Assembly (NCBI RefSeq): GCF_000987955.1
Contig: NZ_LAZU01000020.1
Location: forward strand, 25,822-89,821
Origin: Paenibacillus sp. DMB20
GTDB lineage: Bacteria > Bacillota > Bacilli > Paenibacillales > Paenibacillaceae
Reading direction: 5' to 3'
Length of the DNA stretch: 64,000 nt
Shown: positions 48,602-58,526 of the stretch, one piece after another
How the letters are laid out: the number at the start of each line of letters is the position of its first letter
Numbering within the stretch: position 1 is the first letter of the stretch
Notes under the pieces: generated by a model
Seen by the model: the letters and a program-made list of their open reading frames with translations, nothing else
Told to the model about the DNA's origin: nothing
Databases searched by the model: none
Translations under genes and position numbers: made by a program

Positions 48602-49997
48602 ATGGGATTGTTTGATGATGATTTTTATTCGACGAAGATATCCAGACGCAGCAAAAAAGCCAGCGAGGACCATCCTGCACGCGCCAAATGGCGCGCGAGC
48701 CGCCGCCGCAGAGGCCTGTCGACGTTCCAGATTTCGGCGATCAGCTCGGTCTGCAGCGCGCTTATTGCGGTTCTGTTATTCAGCTTGCTGACGGGACATC
48801 CGTCCAATTCGTCGAATTTGGCTATACTGAACGGGCATCCCGTTTCGCAGACGGACGGAGATCCCTATGAGCGTTTGGTGAATGCGGCCGCCAAGGTTCG
48901 CCCCGCAGTGGTCAGCATTGTAACCCATAAAGAGCCGGAGGAGATCGCTCCCGAGGAACAGAATCAGGAGGAGCTGCCGGAAGAAGAGATCCAGCCCGAG
49001 GACGAAGGGCCCGTAGAGGAGCTTCCTGAAGATTTTGACTTGGGCGAGGATTTCGATCTCGGCGATCAGTTTGATTTCGGCGGGGAGTTTGGAAACGATC
49101 CCGTTCCGGGATTGGATGAATCCAAGCTGGGATCGGGCGTGATTTTCAAGAAAATCGAAGGCAGAGCCTATGTGATTACGAACAACCACGTCATCGACGG
49201 AGCGGATAAGCTCGAGGTGGTGACGGTGAACGGGGAAACCAAGCCGGCAACGCTCGTCGGCACGGACCGCGTAAGCGATCTCGCCGTCCTGTCGATCGAC
49301 AGCAAAGGAATCGGCGAGGTTGCCGAGATGGGCGATTCCTCGAAGCTTCGTCTCGGTGAGACGGTGATTGCGATCGGCAATCCGCTCGGGCTTGGGGATA
49401 CGCTGACTTCAGGTATTATCAGCTACCCGAACCGGGTCATTCCGGTGTCGCTGAATCAGGATGGAATCTACGACTGGGAGACCGAGGTCATTCAAACGGA
49501 TGCTGCCATCAATGAAGGCAACAGCGGCGGCGCCTGGTGGATTTGAACGGACGGGTCATCGGCATCAACACGATGAAAATCGCCGACACCGGCGTGGAAG
49601 GCTGGGTTTTGCGATTCCGATGAATGATGTGACCGGGATCGTAAAAGAGTTGATGCTCAGCGGTAAGATCGCTCGTCCATACCTTGGCGTCTATACGGTT
49701 GATTTAGGCAATCCGTATGCGCCGCTCAGCAAGCAGGATTTAAAGGACCTGAAGCTGCCGAAGGACGTAACCGAAGGCGTTGTGGTCCTGGATGCGCTGG
49801 GACCCGCAAAGGATGCGGGGCTGAAGCTGAACGACGTCATTACGAAGTTTAACGGCAAGCCGATTAAAACGACGCTGGAGCTGCGGAAGTACCTGTACTA
49901 TGAGGCGAAGATCGGAGACAGCCTGAACGTCACGTTTTATCGCGGCGGCAAGGAGCAGAGCTTGAAGGTTGATCTGGAAGAAAAGCCGGGAGAATAA
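48602..49997 (+). pseudogene. htrA: HtrA-type serine protease, two frameshifts
   Basis: A membrane-anchored DegP/HtrA protease, usual neighbour of walJ and rlmH. Order: basic cytoplasmic start, membrane helix (about 45-66), an acidic low-complexity linker (about 105-155, many E and D), trypsin-like domain with His in VITNNHVIDG, Asp in RVSDLAVLSID and Ser in NEGNSGGA, then a PDZ domain. The frame breaks at about 49533 (GCCTGG for GCCCTGG) and again at about 49602 (GGCTGGG for GGCCTGGG). Adding one C at each gives GGALVDLNGRVIGI and EGLGFAIPMNDV, exactly the family pattern, and a protein of about 465 residues. Two identical-type losses 70 bases apart in an otherwise perfect gene suggest base-calling error. 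Confidence 0.9.
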
Positions 49998-50013
49998 GGA
50001 CGGTAACGTATTT

Positions 50014-50042
50014 TAAAAAGGGCGTGGGAACGCCCTTTTTTT
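50014..50042 (+). terminator. Terminator of htrA
   Basis: AAAGGGCG/CGCCCTTT around TGGGAA, followed by seven T. Confidence 0.88.
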
Positions 50043-50046
50043 GAAT

Positions 50047-50130
50047 GTTAAGTTTTCATTTAGTGCCTGGCTTGTATTTTCGGCAGAAACGCTATGTCAT
50101 AAGAAGGACGACGCAGTCGGATCTACTTCC
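50047..50130 (+). repeat. ~100-bp two-hairpin intergenic repeat, copy 3
   Basis: Aligns with the copies at 25396 and 32578 from the middle of the first hairpin on: GTTAAG, CATTTAGTGCCTGG, then GGCAGAAACGCTAT, AAGAAGGACGAC and ATCTACTTCC. The first hairpin's left arm is largely lost. Confidence 0.65.
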
Positions 50131-50335
50131 ATGTTGGTCATGGCCTGTCGTTTGCGTTATGTTCCTTGAGCGCGCGGGCCGTCTGCCGGACATCCTGAAT
50201 CTGGGCCTTCGACAAAAAGCGTTTCTTTTTCTCACGGAGTGTGGTAGAACAGAAGAGTGGCCATACTGTAGCCATACAGAAGTGGACGCGATCAGGATAG
50301 GAAAGACATGTGAAAGACAGAAAGGGATGCTTAAG

Positions 50336-50503
50336 ATGTACGTCGTATGCAAGGAACATGTGGAACTGGCCATCGAGAATTTCGTGGATGAGTATGAGGA
50401 CGCGCCGGATGTTGTCGATCTGAAGGAGACGGAGTTTTCGGACTGGGACCCACCGGTGAAGTGCGCGGAGTGCGAGAAGCATGCGGAATATTTGATCGTG
50501 TAA
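50336..50503 (+). CDS. CxxH/CxxC small protein
   Basis: A 55-residue protein of the CxxH/CxxC type that precedes rlmH in Bacillus and Paenibacillus. Cys-x-x-His near 5-8 (VVCKEHVE) and Cys-x-x-Cys near 43-46 (KCAECEKHAEY) suggest one zinc site; the middle is acidic. Function unknown. The ATG at 50336 is preferred to 50327 because AGAAAGGG is nine to ten bases upstream of it. Confidence 0.82.
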   Translation: MYVVCKEHVELAIENFVDEYEDAPDVVDLKETEFSDWDPPVKCAECEKHAEYLIV

Positions 50504-50594
50504 CGTATAGAAGCAAGCATAGATAAGAGCGAAGGAGAGCGTGATAAGCGCTCTTTTTGTTTTAATTCAATATAACTGTAAGGGAGTTTCATCT

Positions 50595-51074
50595 ATGTTG
50601 ATTCAAATTATCGGGGTAGGCAAGCTGAAGGAGAAGTATTTGGTGCAGGGTATCCAGGAATACGCGAAGCGCCTGGCTCCTTACGTAAAGTTTCAGGTGA
50701 TCGAGGTCGCCGACGAGAAAGCCCCCGACACCTTGAGCGAAGCGGAGGTGTCGATCGTGAAGTTGCGCGAGGGCGAACGCATCCTCGCGCAGATCAAGGA
50801 GAGCGCGCACGTGATCGCGCTCGACATCGGCGGCCGGCTCTGGAGCTCGGAAGAGCTGGCCGCCGAAATCGACAGGCTCGGCACGTACGGGACGAGCCAT
50901 GTCGCGTTTGTCATCGGCGGGAGCCACGGGCTCGCCGATGAGGTGGTGCGCCGCGCGCAGCAGCGGCTGAGCTTCGGGCGCATGACCCTGCCGCACCAGT
51001 TGATGCGCCTGGTGCTGGTGGAGCAGATTTATCGCGCGGTGAAGATTAATCGGGGGGAACCTTATCATAAGTAG
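50595..51074 (+). CDS. rlmH: 23S rRNA (pseudouridine-1915 N3) methyltransferase RlmH
   Basis: 159 residues, a SPOUT-class enzyme: [14 protein letters not shown] at the start, [17 protein letters not shown] and [22 protein letters not shown] at the knotted SAM site, ending GEPYHK. The ATG at 50595 follows AAGGGAG. It marks the end of the conserved wal-htrA-rlmH segment. Confidence 0.97.
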   Translation: MLIQIIGVGKLKEKYLVQGIQEYAKRLAPYVKFQVIEVADEKAPDTLSEAEVSIVKLREGERILAQIKESAHVIALDIGGRLWSSEELAAEIDRLGTYGTSHVAFVIGGSHGLADEVVRRAQQRLSFGRMTLPHQLMRLVLVEQIYRAVKINRGEPYHK

Positions 51075-51175
51075 GGCGAAAAATAGGGGGTGCCTGGCAC
51101 TTCCTTTTTGCTGATATTGTTCTCTCATTAAAAGAAATCTTCGCGTTTTTTCAATAAGGCGAAGGTATAAAATGC

Positions 51176-52624
51176 TTATTTTCGGGGCGAGGCATTATAT
51201 CGGTGAGTGTATACAAACCATGCAATGCTTGCTGTTAATAATGCCGACGAAATCAAAGCTGTAAGAACACTATATGTTTGCCAAATAAGTATCGTTGACC
51301 AATCTAATGCATAGCATATTATACACTGGACAATCGTAGCAATCAGCAAAATAGCTGTTACGATTATTCGCTTTTTTGTCATTGGCTGCCGCTCATTCGT
51401 TTTCCTTCTGCGTAATCCTAAGAGAAAGAACAGAACAGCCAATAGGCAAAGAAGAATTGTGGTAGACGACAAAATGATGTCCAAAAGCTGTGAGCCGCTT
51501 ATTCCATATGACTGCGTCAGATTGCCGTCTAATATATCTTTAACTTTTAGTACCATGCTTCTATTGATATTTGCGCCGTTGGCCAGCAAGCAGATGGCTG
51601 TTCGTTCATTTGGCAGTATGACCACTTCGGTTCCGAAACTGGGATTGCCCCCTGGGTGCTCTATCATCGTTTGGTTGGCGTTTACCGACCAGCCCGCCGC
51701 ATAATACATTTCGTTGACAGCCGGAACAGACCTATCACCCTGATGTGATTTTTCGATAACTGTATGGAATATTTCGGGTATGTCCTGCACAATACCCATC
51801 TGTATGCCCATCCAACGCGCCATATCTTTTGTACAAGAAATGATGTAGCCTGCGGGTTTATTCCCGGAATAATCCGGCGCGTTATATGGAGTTGTCATAA
51901 AAAAGGAAGAACGGTAGCCCTGTGCCAACAGTCCGGTGGCTTGAGCATCTTCTTTATAAACATACGTCTGGTGAAGACCCAACGGCTGAAATACCTGTTC
52001 CCTCATAAAGTCTTCATAGCTTTGTCCCGACACCATCTCAATAACCAGACCTAATACGTCATAATTAACAGTTCCGTAATTATACTGCTCACCAGGATAG
52101 AACGACAATTCAGAATCTACGAGCATTTCTACGGTTTTTTGCAACATATCCGGCGTATTGCCTTGTGGAATGTTTTGACTGTGACTGCCATTTGTTAAGC
52201 CGCTAGTATGGTGTAAAAAGTTATTGAGTGTCATACTTTGCATATCAACGTGTTTCCCCTGATACTTTAACGTAAACCAAGGCAAATATTTCTGGATAGA
52301 GTCTGACATTGACAGCAGTCCTTGTTCTTCCATCAGCAGAATACCCATGCCTGTAAAAGCTTTACTTACCGAAGCCAGCTCATATAGAGTATTTTCACTT
52401 GCCGACAGTCCCTTTTCACGATCTGCGTACCCGGAAGAAAAGTAGAGCACTTCATTGTTCGCAAGTATTGAGATTGACATTCCCGGTACACCTGATATAC
52501 GGCTTGCATCATCCAACAATGTTTGTATTGAATCAGATTGCGAATCTGATAATGCATAACTTGGTGTTGCGAATCCGGTGAACAGTATAAGTAATACAAT
52601 CATAAAGACAATATTTTTTTTCAT
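51176..52624 (-). CDS. Serine hydrolase (class C beta-lactamase fold) with membrane tail
   Basis: 482 residues. Signal peptide (about 1-24), then a beta-lactamase/D-peptidase-like domain (about 30-350): SVSK near 87-90, YGTVNYD with the catalytic Tyr, and HPGG near 318. Three C-terminal membrane helices (about 380-402, 417-437, 445-470) anchor it. Such proteins include D-aminopeptidases, esterases and wall-modifying enzymes; the substrate cannot be told. Ordinary codon use; start ATG after GGAGAGACT. Confidence 0.85.
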   Translation of the reverse strand: MKKNIVFMIVLLILFTGFATPSYALSDSQSDSIQTLLDDASRISGVPGMSISILANNEVLYFSSGYADREKGLSASENTLYELASVSKAFTGMGILLMEEQGLLSMSDSIQKYLPWFTLKYQGKHVDMQSMTLNNFLHHTSGLTNGSHSQNIPQGNTPDMLQKTVEMLVDSELSFYPGEQYNYGTVNYDVLGLVIEMVSGQSYEDFMREQVFQPLGLHQTYVYKEDAQATGLLAQGYRSSFFMTTPYNAPDYSGNKPAGYIISCTKDMARWMGIQMGIVQDIPEIFHTVIEKSHQGDRSVPAVNEMYYAAGWSVNANQTMIEHPGGNPSFGTEVVILPNERTAICLLANGANINRSMVLKVKDILDGNLTQSYGISGSQLLDIILSSTTILLCLLAVLFFLLGLRRRKTNERQPMTKKRIIVTAILLIATIVQCIICYALDWSTILIWQTYSVLTALISSALLTASIAWFVYTHRYNASPRK

Positions 52625-53468
52625 AGTCTCTCCATCCCGAAAAAACTCCCGTACGGAAAATAAATAATCCGCAGTACGCCTTATTCCCCAAAAGTGTAAT
52701 AAGATATATATTATGAAGCTTATTATTGCAAAATCTTATTGTATGTGAAGAATCATACGATATAAAAAATTAGATTGCTATCATAATCTTCTACTTACTA
52801 CGAACTATTTTGCTAGGAACACAAAAAGCCCCCTCTGCTTCATTAGCGGAAGGGGCAATAGTTTGGAAGTATTCCTCAATCTTCTCATCAAAGGTTAGCT
52901 CGATCTCTTTGTGATGCACTTATTTACTGCTACAGTCAGATAGAAACACTGCATTTAGTCAAACTTGAATAGCTCAGAAGACTCCAATTGTGTTGATGTC
53001 GACCTTTTTCGGTGATATTCCAACTGTAAACAAGGTTGATAGTCAAGCATTTTGAGGCGATTTCCGAAAAACAATAATAATATGGGTAATTATTACCTTA
53101 TGGACGAGTTCTTTTGATAGGAGTTAAGTTCGCTTTATAGATGATATGGTGAACCGTATCATAAGTAGCGGCAAGTTTTTTGGAGATAAACTCGCACGAG
53201 CCTGTATTTACATCATGCCAACCATGGACTAAAATTGGATCACGTTCCATGTAAAAGGTTGCGTAAACAGGCTTTTTCGAGTTTGTTTGTTGTACGAAAC
53301 AATAAGATACCAAAACTTCTGTATACTTACCGTAAGAAACTGATCTGTTGCTGTTTTAGCCGGAATAAGAAAACAAAAGATCATATTGACATTTTGCTGA
53401 AACAATAATAACGTATGTTACATAACAAACGTTATTTTATATACTTATTGTATGGGGAGTTGGAAAAA
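52625..53468. other. Intergenic stretch with possible gene remnants
   Basis: 844 bases. On the minus strand a 42-codon frame (52791-52919) reads like the end of a real protein (KEIELTFDEKIEEYFQTIAP) but has no ribosome binding site; a hairpin CCCC/GGGG with T5 lies inside it. A 71-codon minus-strand frame (53098-53313) ends in a helix-turn-helix-like stretch, but that stretch is copy A of the palindromic repeat. I regard both as remnants or chance frames. Confidence 0.35.
53126..53177 (+). repeat. ~50-bp palindromic repeat, copy A
   Basis: Centre GGT-GA-ACC; right arm ACCGTATCATAAGTAGCGGCAAGTT, of which the left arm AAGTTCGC...GATGATATGGT is an imperfect complement. Three relatives lie at 57393, 59717 and 63072, all in the same orientation. 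Confidence 0.7.
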
Positions 53469-54044
53469 ATGCCTCCAAAAGCAGAGGTCACTAAAGAACA
53501 GGTTTCCAATGCAGCGTTTGAGTTGACCAGACAAGAGGGATTCGAGATACTGACAGCCAGAAATATCGCTCTAAAACTGAAATGCTCTACTCAACCGGTA
53601 TACCGATTGTACAGGAGCATGGAAGTGGTTAAAGAGGATGTTTTCAGACGTGCTGTCGATTACGCTTTAGTAGGGATCAAAAGCTACAACAATGAAAAGA
53701 ATGAGCCTGCTATGAACTTGGCGGTTGGTTGTTTGCTTTTTGCTCAATCCGAAAAGCAGCTTTTTCGTTTATTGTTTTTGTCCGATTACAGCAGTGACTA
53801 CACCAGGAACAATAATGACATCATTTCGGAGGAGATCTATAATGCGTTCTTACAGCTCGACCCACAGTTATGTGCGATGAACACAACCAAGGCTCGGGAA
53901 CTGTTTAAGAAGCTTTCGGCGTATTGGCTCGGAATTGGGGTCATGATCCATATGAATTCGCACGAACTGACCATTGACGAGGCGATAGTCATGCTGGAGG
54001 AAATGTATCATGTACTGAAGCATAGTGCACAAGGCTGGGAGTAG
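53469..54044 (+). CDS. TetR/AcrR-family regulator
   Basis: 191 residues from the ATG at 53469 (GGGGAG upstream). N-terminal TetR helix-turn-helix at about 8-50 (FELTRQEGFEILTARNIALK, CSTQPVYRLYRSMEVVKEDV); the C-terminal ligand part (about 60-185) is all helical with a TetR_C-like look. Probable repressor of itself and of the unknown gene 19 bases downstream. Confidence 0.82.
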   Translation: MPPKAEVTKEQVSNAAFELTRQEGFEILTARNIALKLKCSTQPVYRLYRSMEVVKEDVFRRAVDYALVGIKSYNNEKNEPAMNLAVGCLLFAQSEKQLFRLLFLSDYSSDYTRNNNDIISEEIYNAFLQLDPQLCAMNTTKARELFKKLSAYWLGIGVMIHMNSHELTIDEAIVMLEEMYHVLKHSAQGWE

Positions 54045-54063
54045 TCATTAAGGAGGAACAATC

Positions 54064-54648
54064 ATGATTACATATCTGACGCATTATTACAGACAAGGTG
54101 ACCCGCCGTTCCGCAGCTTATCCGCATTATGCGATGCAGAAGCGATTGCCGTTATGGAATCTCTGTATGAGGATAACCCATTAGCTGATAGATTCAAGGA
54201 GCCGGCTCAATATATGAATAACAGAAGACAGGTTGAACAATGGGTGAAGAATGAATTTATAGCAAAGGGAGGAGAACCCAAGGAAAACTATCCACTCTAT
54301 GCAGTACTCGGCTACTCTCATTGGATGGAAGAAAACTTGTCCTTCTTTGAATTAAGCAGCCTGCGTGTTCCACTTACAATTTTTTCGCACGGAGATATTA
54401 GCTTCACGTATCCGGATAGTATGGTTACCTGCTGGCTTGGAATGGACAAGGAATCTGCTCATTATCAATCCCAGTATCACGGTAAAATCTTTACCCTCTC
54501 CGACTTGGATAGGCTGGAGCATATTTACGGTGTGCCGGAAGATAAGGGGAGAACGGCGCTTTGGGAAGGCATGGGCCCCTATATTGAATATATCGAAGCT
54601 CAAATCTGGAACCAACAGCCACTGTCTGATTACTTGAAGACAATCTAA
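54064..54648 (+). CDS. Protein of unknown function, partner of the TetR regulator
   Basis: 194 residues, soluble, mixed alpha/beta, rich in aromatic residues, no signal peptide, no motif I recognise (YLTHYYRQGDPPFRSLSAL at the start; YPDSMVTCWLGMDKES in the middle). Strong TAAGGAGG start site and 19 bases from the regulator, so co-transcribed and probably under its control. Confidence 0.75.
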   Translation: MITYLTHYYRQGDPPFRSLSALCDAEAIAVMESLYEDNPLADRFKEPAQYMNNRRQVEQWVKNEFIAKGGEPKENYPLYAVLGYSHWMEENLSFFELSSLRVPLTIFSHGDISFTYPDSMVTCWLGMDKESAHYQSQYHGKIFTLSDLDRLEHIYGVPEDKGRTALWEGMGPYIEYIEAQIWNQQPLSDYLKTI

Positions 54649-54785
54649 CCTGAGTTGGGGAACTTTGAAGTTGTTGGTTGGTTTGGGTTCGATGGAAAAA
54701 GGATGCTTCTTCTCTTGTTCGAGCTGTTATCAAGAATACGTACCACAATATCAACTCCTCTTTTTTAATGATCAAAATCAAGCGC

Positions 54786-54834
54786 AAAAAAGCGCCAGCG
54801 AAAACACCTAGAATCAGGTTTTTCAACTGGCGCT
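54786..54834 (-). terminator. Terminator of the M13 peptidase gene
   Basis: On the minus strand AGCGCCAG/CTGGCGCT encloses a 30-base loop and is followed by six T. Confidence 0.75.
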
Positions 54835-54843
54835 AATTATCCT

Positions 54844-57198
54844 TTACCAGAGCGAGACACGATCCTCCGGAGCGACAAACATGCCATCCCCAGGCTTAAT
54901 TCCATAGGTTTCGTAGAATTCCGGGAAGTTCACAATCGTGCGGTTGACTCGAATTTTATTGGCTGAATGCACATCGTTTGTGCTTAGAGTCGCTGCAAAT
55001 TCTTTTGTGGTTGTGGATTTCCACATTTTTGCATTGCTTTCGAAATACGCTTTATAATCCGGATTGCTCATTTCGGATACAACTTGCAGTGAAGCGGCCA
55101 TTCCACCTAAATCGGCGACGTTCTCGCTTAGTGTAAGCAGACCGTCGTTCACCACACCCGGAACAATCTCAATTCCATTATAGAATTTAATCAGTTCCTG
55201 GTTTTTCTCATTGAACTTCTTAAAGTCCTCTTCCGTCCACCAGTTATTTGCATTGCCATTCTCGTCGTATGCCGATCCGTTGTTATCAAATGCATGGCTG
55301 ATCTCATGACCGATGATCATGCCAATGGCTCCAAAGTTTTCTTCAGGTTTAGCGTTAACGTCATAGAAAGGCGCTTGGAGAATACCGGCAGGCAACGTAA
55401 TATCGTTATTAAGCGCATTGTAGAAAGCATTTACTGTATAAACGCTGGTTCCCCATTCCGTTCGATCCACCGGTTTTCCCAGCTTTGCTTTCAACTTATC
55501 AATGGATGCTGTGGTTACTGCGAACGTATTAGAGAACAGCGAACCACCTTTGTCGTACGTCTTGATAGCTATTTTGTCTAATGTCGTATCCCACTTATCC
55601 GGATATCCGATCTTAACAATCATCGTATCCAGCTTCTTAATCGCTTTAGCTTTTGTTGCTTCTGACATCCAATCAAGTGATTTTATTCTTTTCTCATACG
55701 TAGTGATTAATTTCTTTACCATTTGCTCAACATCTTTTTTAGCTTCCGGCGAAAAATGTTTCTCGGCAAACATTTGCTCCAAATATCCGCTCATCGTGCT
55801 CTTTGTCATGGATACTGCAATTTCCTGGTCGGTTTTTTTCCCTGAAACGCCGTATAGTGTTGCGGAAAAGTCGTTTGTGGCGTTTCTAAACTCATCCGAC
55901 AACAAATCGCCTGTTGCCATAAGCAGTTGTACTTTGGAGTAAGCTTTAAGCACTTCAAGATTAGATTCAGTCAAGAACTCCGCACCTTTTTGCGCCAGTT
56001 TCACATCGGATACGATCACTTTATCGGTATTGTCGACTTTCATCGATTTCAAGGCCTGTTTAATATCTACTTCTTTAAATAGGTCGTCGAATTGTTCGAC
56101 CGTATACGGATTATAGTATTTATTGACGTCACCTTGTTCATGAGGTTCAAGCGACACGGAAGCTAAGCTTTTCTCCATTTCATAAACCTTCTCGGCGCGA
56201 GCTTTTGCTGCAGACTCTTCTTCACCCGTCAGCACGAGAATTTTGGTTAAATATTGACAATAGGTTTCTTTCGCTTTCGCGTCTTCCGTGACGAAGCTGT
56301 TTTTATCCAGACCCGTGGTAAATCCAGTGTAATACAAAGCATTTTTACTACTGTTCTTGGCATCGCCCATGATTGTAAAGCGGAATAGCATGCTCAGACC
56401 TAGTTCTTTCTCCATGGCAAGATCCGCTTGAACAAGCCCGTCAAAAGTTTTCGCCCCGTCAATTGCCGTTAAATATTTTTGAATGGGCTGAACCCCTTGT
56501 TTATTTCTATTTTCGGTATCCAACGCCGTCGCATAGAAGTCGGCAAGCTTCTTTTCTTTTGTTCCTTCTGCGTATTGTTTGCCAATCAGTTCATCAATTA
56601 TTTTTGCTATTTTATCGTTATTTTGTTTGTGCAGCTCCGGAAATCCGCCACCTATGATTTCTCCTGCCGGAATTGTCGACTTGTTTAACCATTGTTTATT
56701 GATTGCTTCATAAAAATCGTCATTTAAATGGGAGCCTTCAAGCGCCCACACTCTGGCGATAATGGTCTGGAACTCAGTGATCGTCATATTGTCGTTTACG
56801 CCTAATGTGCCGTCAGGTTTGCCCGTCAGCACGCCTGCTTTGGCCAGCTTTTTGATATCTCCCTTAGCCCAAGCAGGTACATCGGTGAACTCGACGCCAA
56901 ATGTCCCACTGCGCAGATCGTTTCCGACAGGCATCGGCAATTCGCCGAATGCCCTGCTCAACATGACTAATGCTTCAATCTTCTTAGCCGGCTCCTTCTC
57001 TCGCAATTGTCCATCTTTGTAGCCTTGCATAACGGCTTCTTTATTAATTCCGGATGTATAAGCGTCGGCTGCTGTCAACAAGGTATTAACGATCTCTCCT
57101 CTTGTCGCTGGCGGCTTTGTTTCATCAGCATATACGGATACGCTGACTGGCAGGATCATTGAAATGGCCATGAGTAGGGATAAACACTTCTTTTTCAT
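54844..57198 (-). CDS. SLH-anchored M13 (neprilysin/PepO) metallopeptidase
   Basis: 784 residues from the ATG at 57198 after GGAGGA. Signal peptide ending near VYADE (about 1-26), then two S-layer-homology-like repeats (about 27-140; FTDVPAWAKGDIKKLAKAGVL and GVNDNMTITEFQTIIARV), then a complete M13 domain: VNAFYNALNNDITLPAGIL, zinc site IIGHEISHAFDNNG near 620, ENVADLGG with the third ligand, C-terminal RVSLW. Secreted and held to the wall by its SLH part; cleaves peptides. M13 enzymes in bacteria are usually cytoplasmic or free, so the SLH fusion is notable. Confidence 0.92.
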   Translation of the reverse strand: MKKKCLSLLMAISMILPVSVSVYADETKPPATRGEIVNTLLTAADAYTSGINKEAVMQGYKDGQLREKEPAKKIEALVMLSRAFGELPMPVGNDLRSGTFGVEFTDVPAWAKGDIKKLAKAGVLTGKPDGTLGVNDNMTITEFQTIIARVWALEGSHLNDDFYEAINKQWLNKSTIPAGEIIGGGFPELHKQNNDKIAKIIDELIGKQYAEGTKEKKLADFYATALDTENRNKQGVQPIQKYLTAIDGAKTFDGLVQADLAMEKELGLSMLFRFTIMGDAKNSSKNALYYTGFTTGLDKNSFVTEDAKAKETYCQYLTKILVLTGEEESAAKARAEKVYEMEKSLASVSLEPHEQGDVNKYYNPYTVEQFDDLFKEVDIKQALKSMKVDNTDKVIVSDVKLAQKGAEFLTESNLEVLKAYSKVQLLMATGDLLSDEFRNATNDFSATLYGVSGKKTDQEIAVSMTKSTMSGYLEQMFAEKHFSPEAKKDVEQMVKKLITTYEKRIKSLDWMSEATKAKAIKKLDTMIVKIGYPDKWDTTLDKIAIKTYDKGGSLFSNTFAVTTASIDKLKAKLGKPVDRTEWGTSVYTVNAFYNALNNDITLPAGILQAPFYDVNAKPEENFGAIGMIIGHEISHAFDNNGSAYDENGNANNWWTEEDFKKFNEKNQELIKFYNGIEIVPGVVNDGLLTLSENVADLGGMAASLQVVSEMSNPDYKAYFESNAKMWKSTTTKEFAATLSTNDVHSANKIRVNRTIVNFPEFYETYGIKPGDGMFVAPEDRVSLW

Positions 57199-57392
57199 CG
57201 TTGGGCTCCTCCATGGTGTGGTTTTATGTATAAAACAGATAAATGAACAGGACTTCTCCCATTCATATCCTTTCATTGTAACATGGACGAAAAATTTTTG
57301 TTAGAAAATGTTGTAAGGAACCTGTTCATTTTCTAGGGGCTGTCGCGCCGCGGCAAGCTCCTTTCGTAATTTTCGCCGAAAAAACCCGGTAA

Positions 57393-57422
57393 GCTGAACC
57401 GTATCACAAGTAGCGGCAAGTT
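57393..57422 (+). repeat. ~50-bp palindromic repeat, copy B (right arm)
   Basis: GCTGAACCGTATCACAAGTAGCGGCAAGTT-type sequence, three differences from copy A in 30 bases. The left arm is replaced by a sequence containing TTCGCCG. Lies in the 320-base gap before the APH-type gene, which is otherwise empty. Confidence 0.6.
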
Positions 57423-57518
57423 ATTGGTGAGTGATTGGGAGGAATTGCTTAAGATGCATGGAATTTAAAGAACTAAAGCTCATTTACGCTCAATATCGAT
57501 TAGAAAGGTTGGCTTTAA

Positions 57519-58526
57519 ATGCCGTCAACGACTGAGAAGCAATTAGTGGACGAAATCGCAAGTTGGCTGAAAAAGCATTTTTCGGTTGAGTTGCTGTCTA
57601 CCAAGCGTGTAAGGCGTGGGCTAAAGAACGAGAAGTGGATCGTCGAGACGAACAAGGGGTGGCTGTTCGTCAAAAGCTATCACCCCAAGCGGTTTAAGAT
57701 GCATGATCCGGAGTTTCGAGGCAAGATTGAAAATGCGCTGCAACTGCAGCTTCTTTTTTATCAGTCGGGAGGACCGTGTCCTGGGCCGTTGACGCTGGAA
57801 GGGCGCTGCATGCACATTTTACCGTGCGGAAGGTATATGACCGTCATGACGTGCTGTCCAGGCGCTATGGTGCCCGCTGGCATGATCGATGAACATAGGA
57901 TGCACTCACTCGGGCGAGCTGCTGCGGATATGCATGCTGTATGGGATTTAGCGGAGGCATCAGGATTCGGAGCAGCAGTGCCGCCGGAGGAACCGGTCTG
58001 GAGGTTGTCTCGCGAGGAGATGGAGCACACCTGGGAGGTAAGTTGGGATGCGGCTCGTGACTCGTCCGAGCGTGTCCGGAACGCAATGCAATTACAGAAA
58101 GCGACTATTGATTCACTTGGAGATGATGAATTTACGCCTCTGACTGCGGGCTGGGCACATCTCGATCTGTGGGCAGACAACCTGCTTTTCGAAGGAGACT
58201 CTTTGGCAGCTATCGTTGATTTCGACCGAGCACGCTACTCGTTTCCTGCGATGGACCTCGGACGGGCTGTCCTTTCCGGCACGCTCAGCGAGTGCGGGTT
58301 CCGCAAGGATGCGGTGGTCGCTTTCACTGAAGGCTACCGTAGTATGCGGCCGCTGCCGCCGGGCTCGCTTTTGAGGGCAATCAAGTACGTCTGGTGTATC
58401 GAATCGTTTTGGTGGATCCAGCCGTCGCTCGAATCGTCCAGCGTGGTCCCTGTCCGTTTTGCCGAAGAAATGATTCACACTGCGGAACGTTGGGAGCAAC
58501 TTGATGCTCTGCTTGGGGGCATCTAG
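57519..58526 (+). CDS. Aminoglycoside-phosphotransferase-fold kinase (CotS-like)
   Basis: 335 residues with an APH/choline-kinase-like fold: VRRGLKNEKWIVETNKGWLFVKSY (nucleotide side with Lys) near 27-50, the catalytic loop HLDLWADNLLF near 217-227 and the metal motif AIVDFDRARYSFP near 234-246. Members include spore-coat kinases (CotS/YutH/YsxE), homoserine or sugar kinases and resistance enzymes. CotS-like is the closest impression; drug resistance should not be assumed. Confidence 0.8.
   Translation: MPSTTEKQLVDEIASWLKKHFSVELLSTKRVRRGLKNEKWIVETNKGWLFVKSYHPKRFKMHDPEFRGKIENALQLQLLFYQSGGPCPGPLTLEGRCMHILPCGRYMTVMTCCPGAMVPAGMIDEHRMHSLGRAAADMHAVWDLAEASGFGAAVPPEEPVWRLSREEMEHTWEVSWDAARDSSERVRNAMQLQKATIDSLGDDEFTPLTAGWAHLDLWADNLLFEGDSLAAIVDFDRARYSFPAMDLGRAVLSGTLSECGFRKDAVVAFTEGYRSMRPLPPGSLLRAIKYVWCIESFWWIQPSLESSSVVPVRFAEEMIHTAERWEQLDALLGGI

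Noticed and set aside
52791..52919. Minus-strand terminator or short gene near 52.8 kb
   Set aside because: The CCCC/GGGG hairpin with T5 lies within a protein-like 42-codon frame without start signals; neither reading could be supported over the other.
53098..53313. 71-codon minus-strand protein with helix-turn-helix-like end
   Set aside because: The helix-turn-helix-like part is the palindromic repeat read in one frame; the same repeat occurs three more times without a gene around it. Kept only as a possible remnant.
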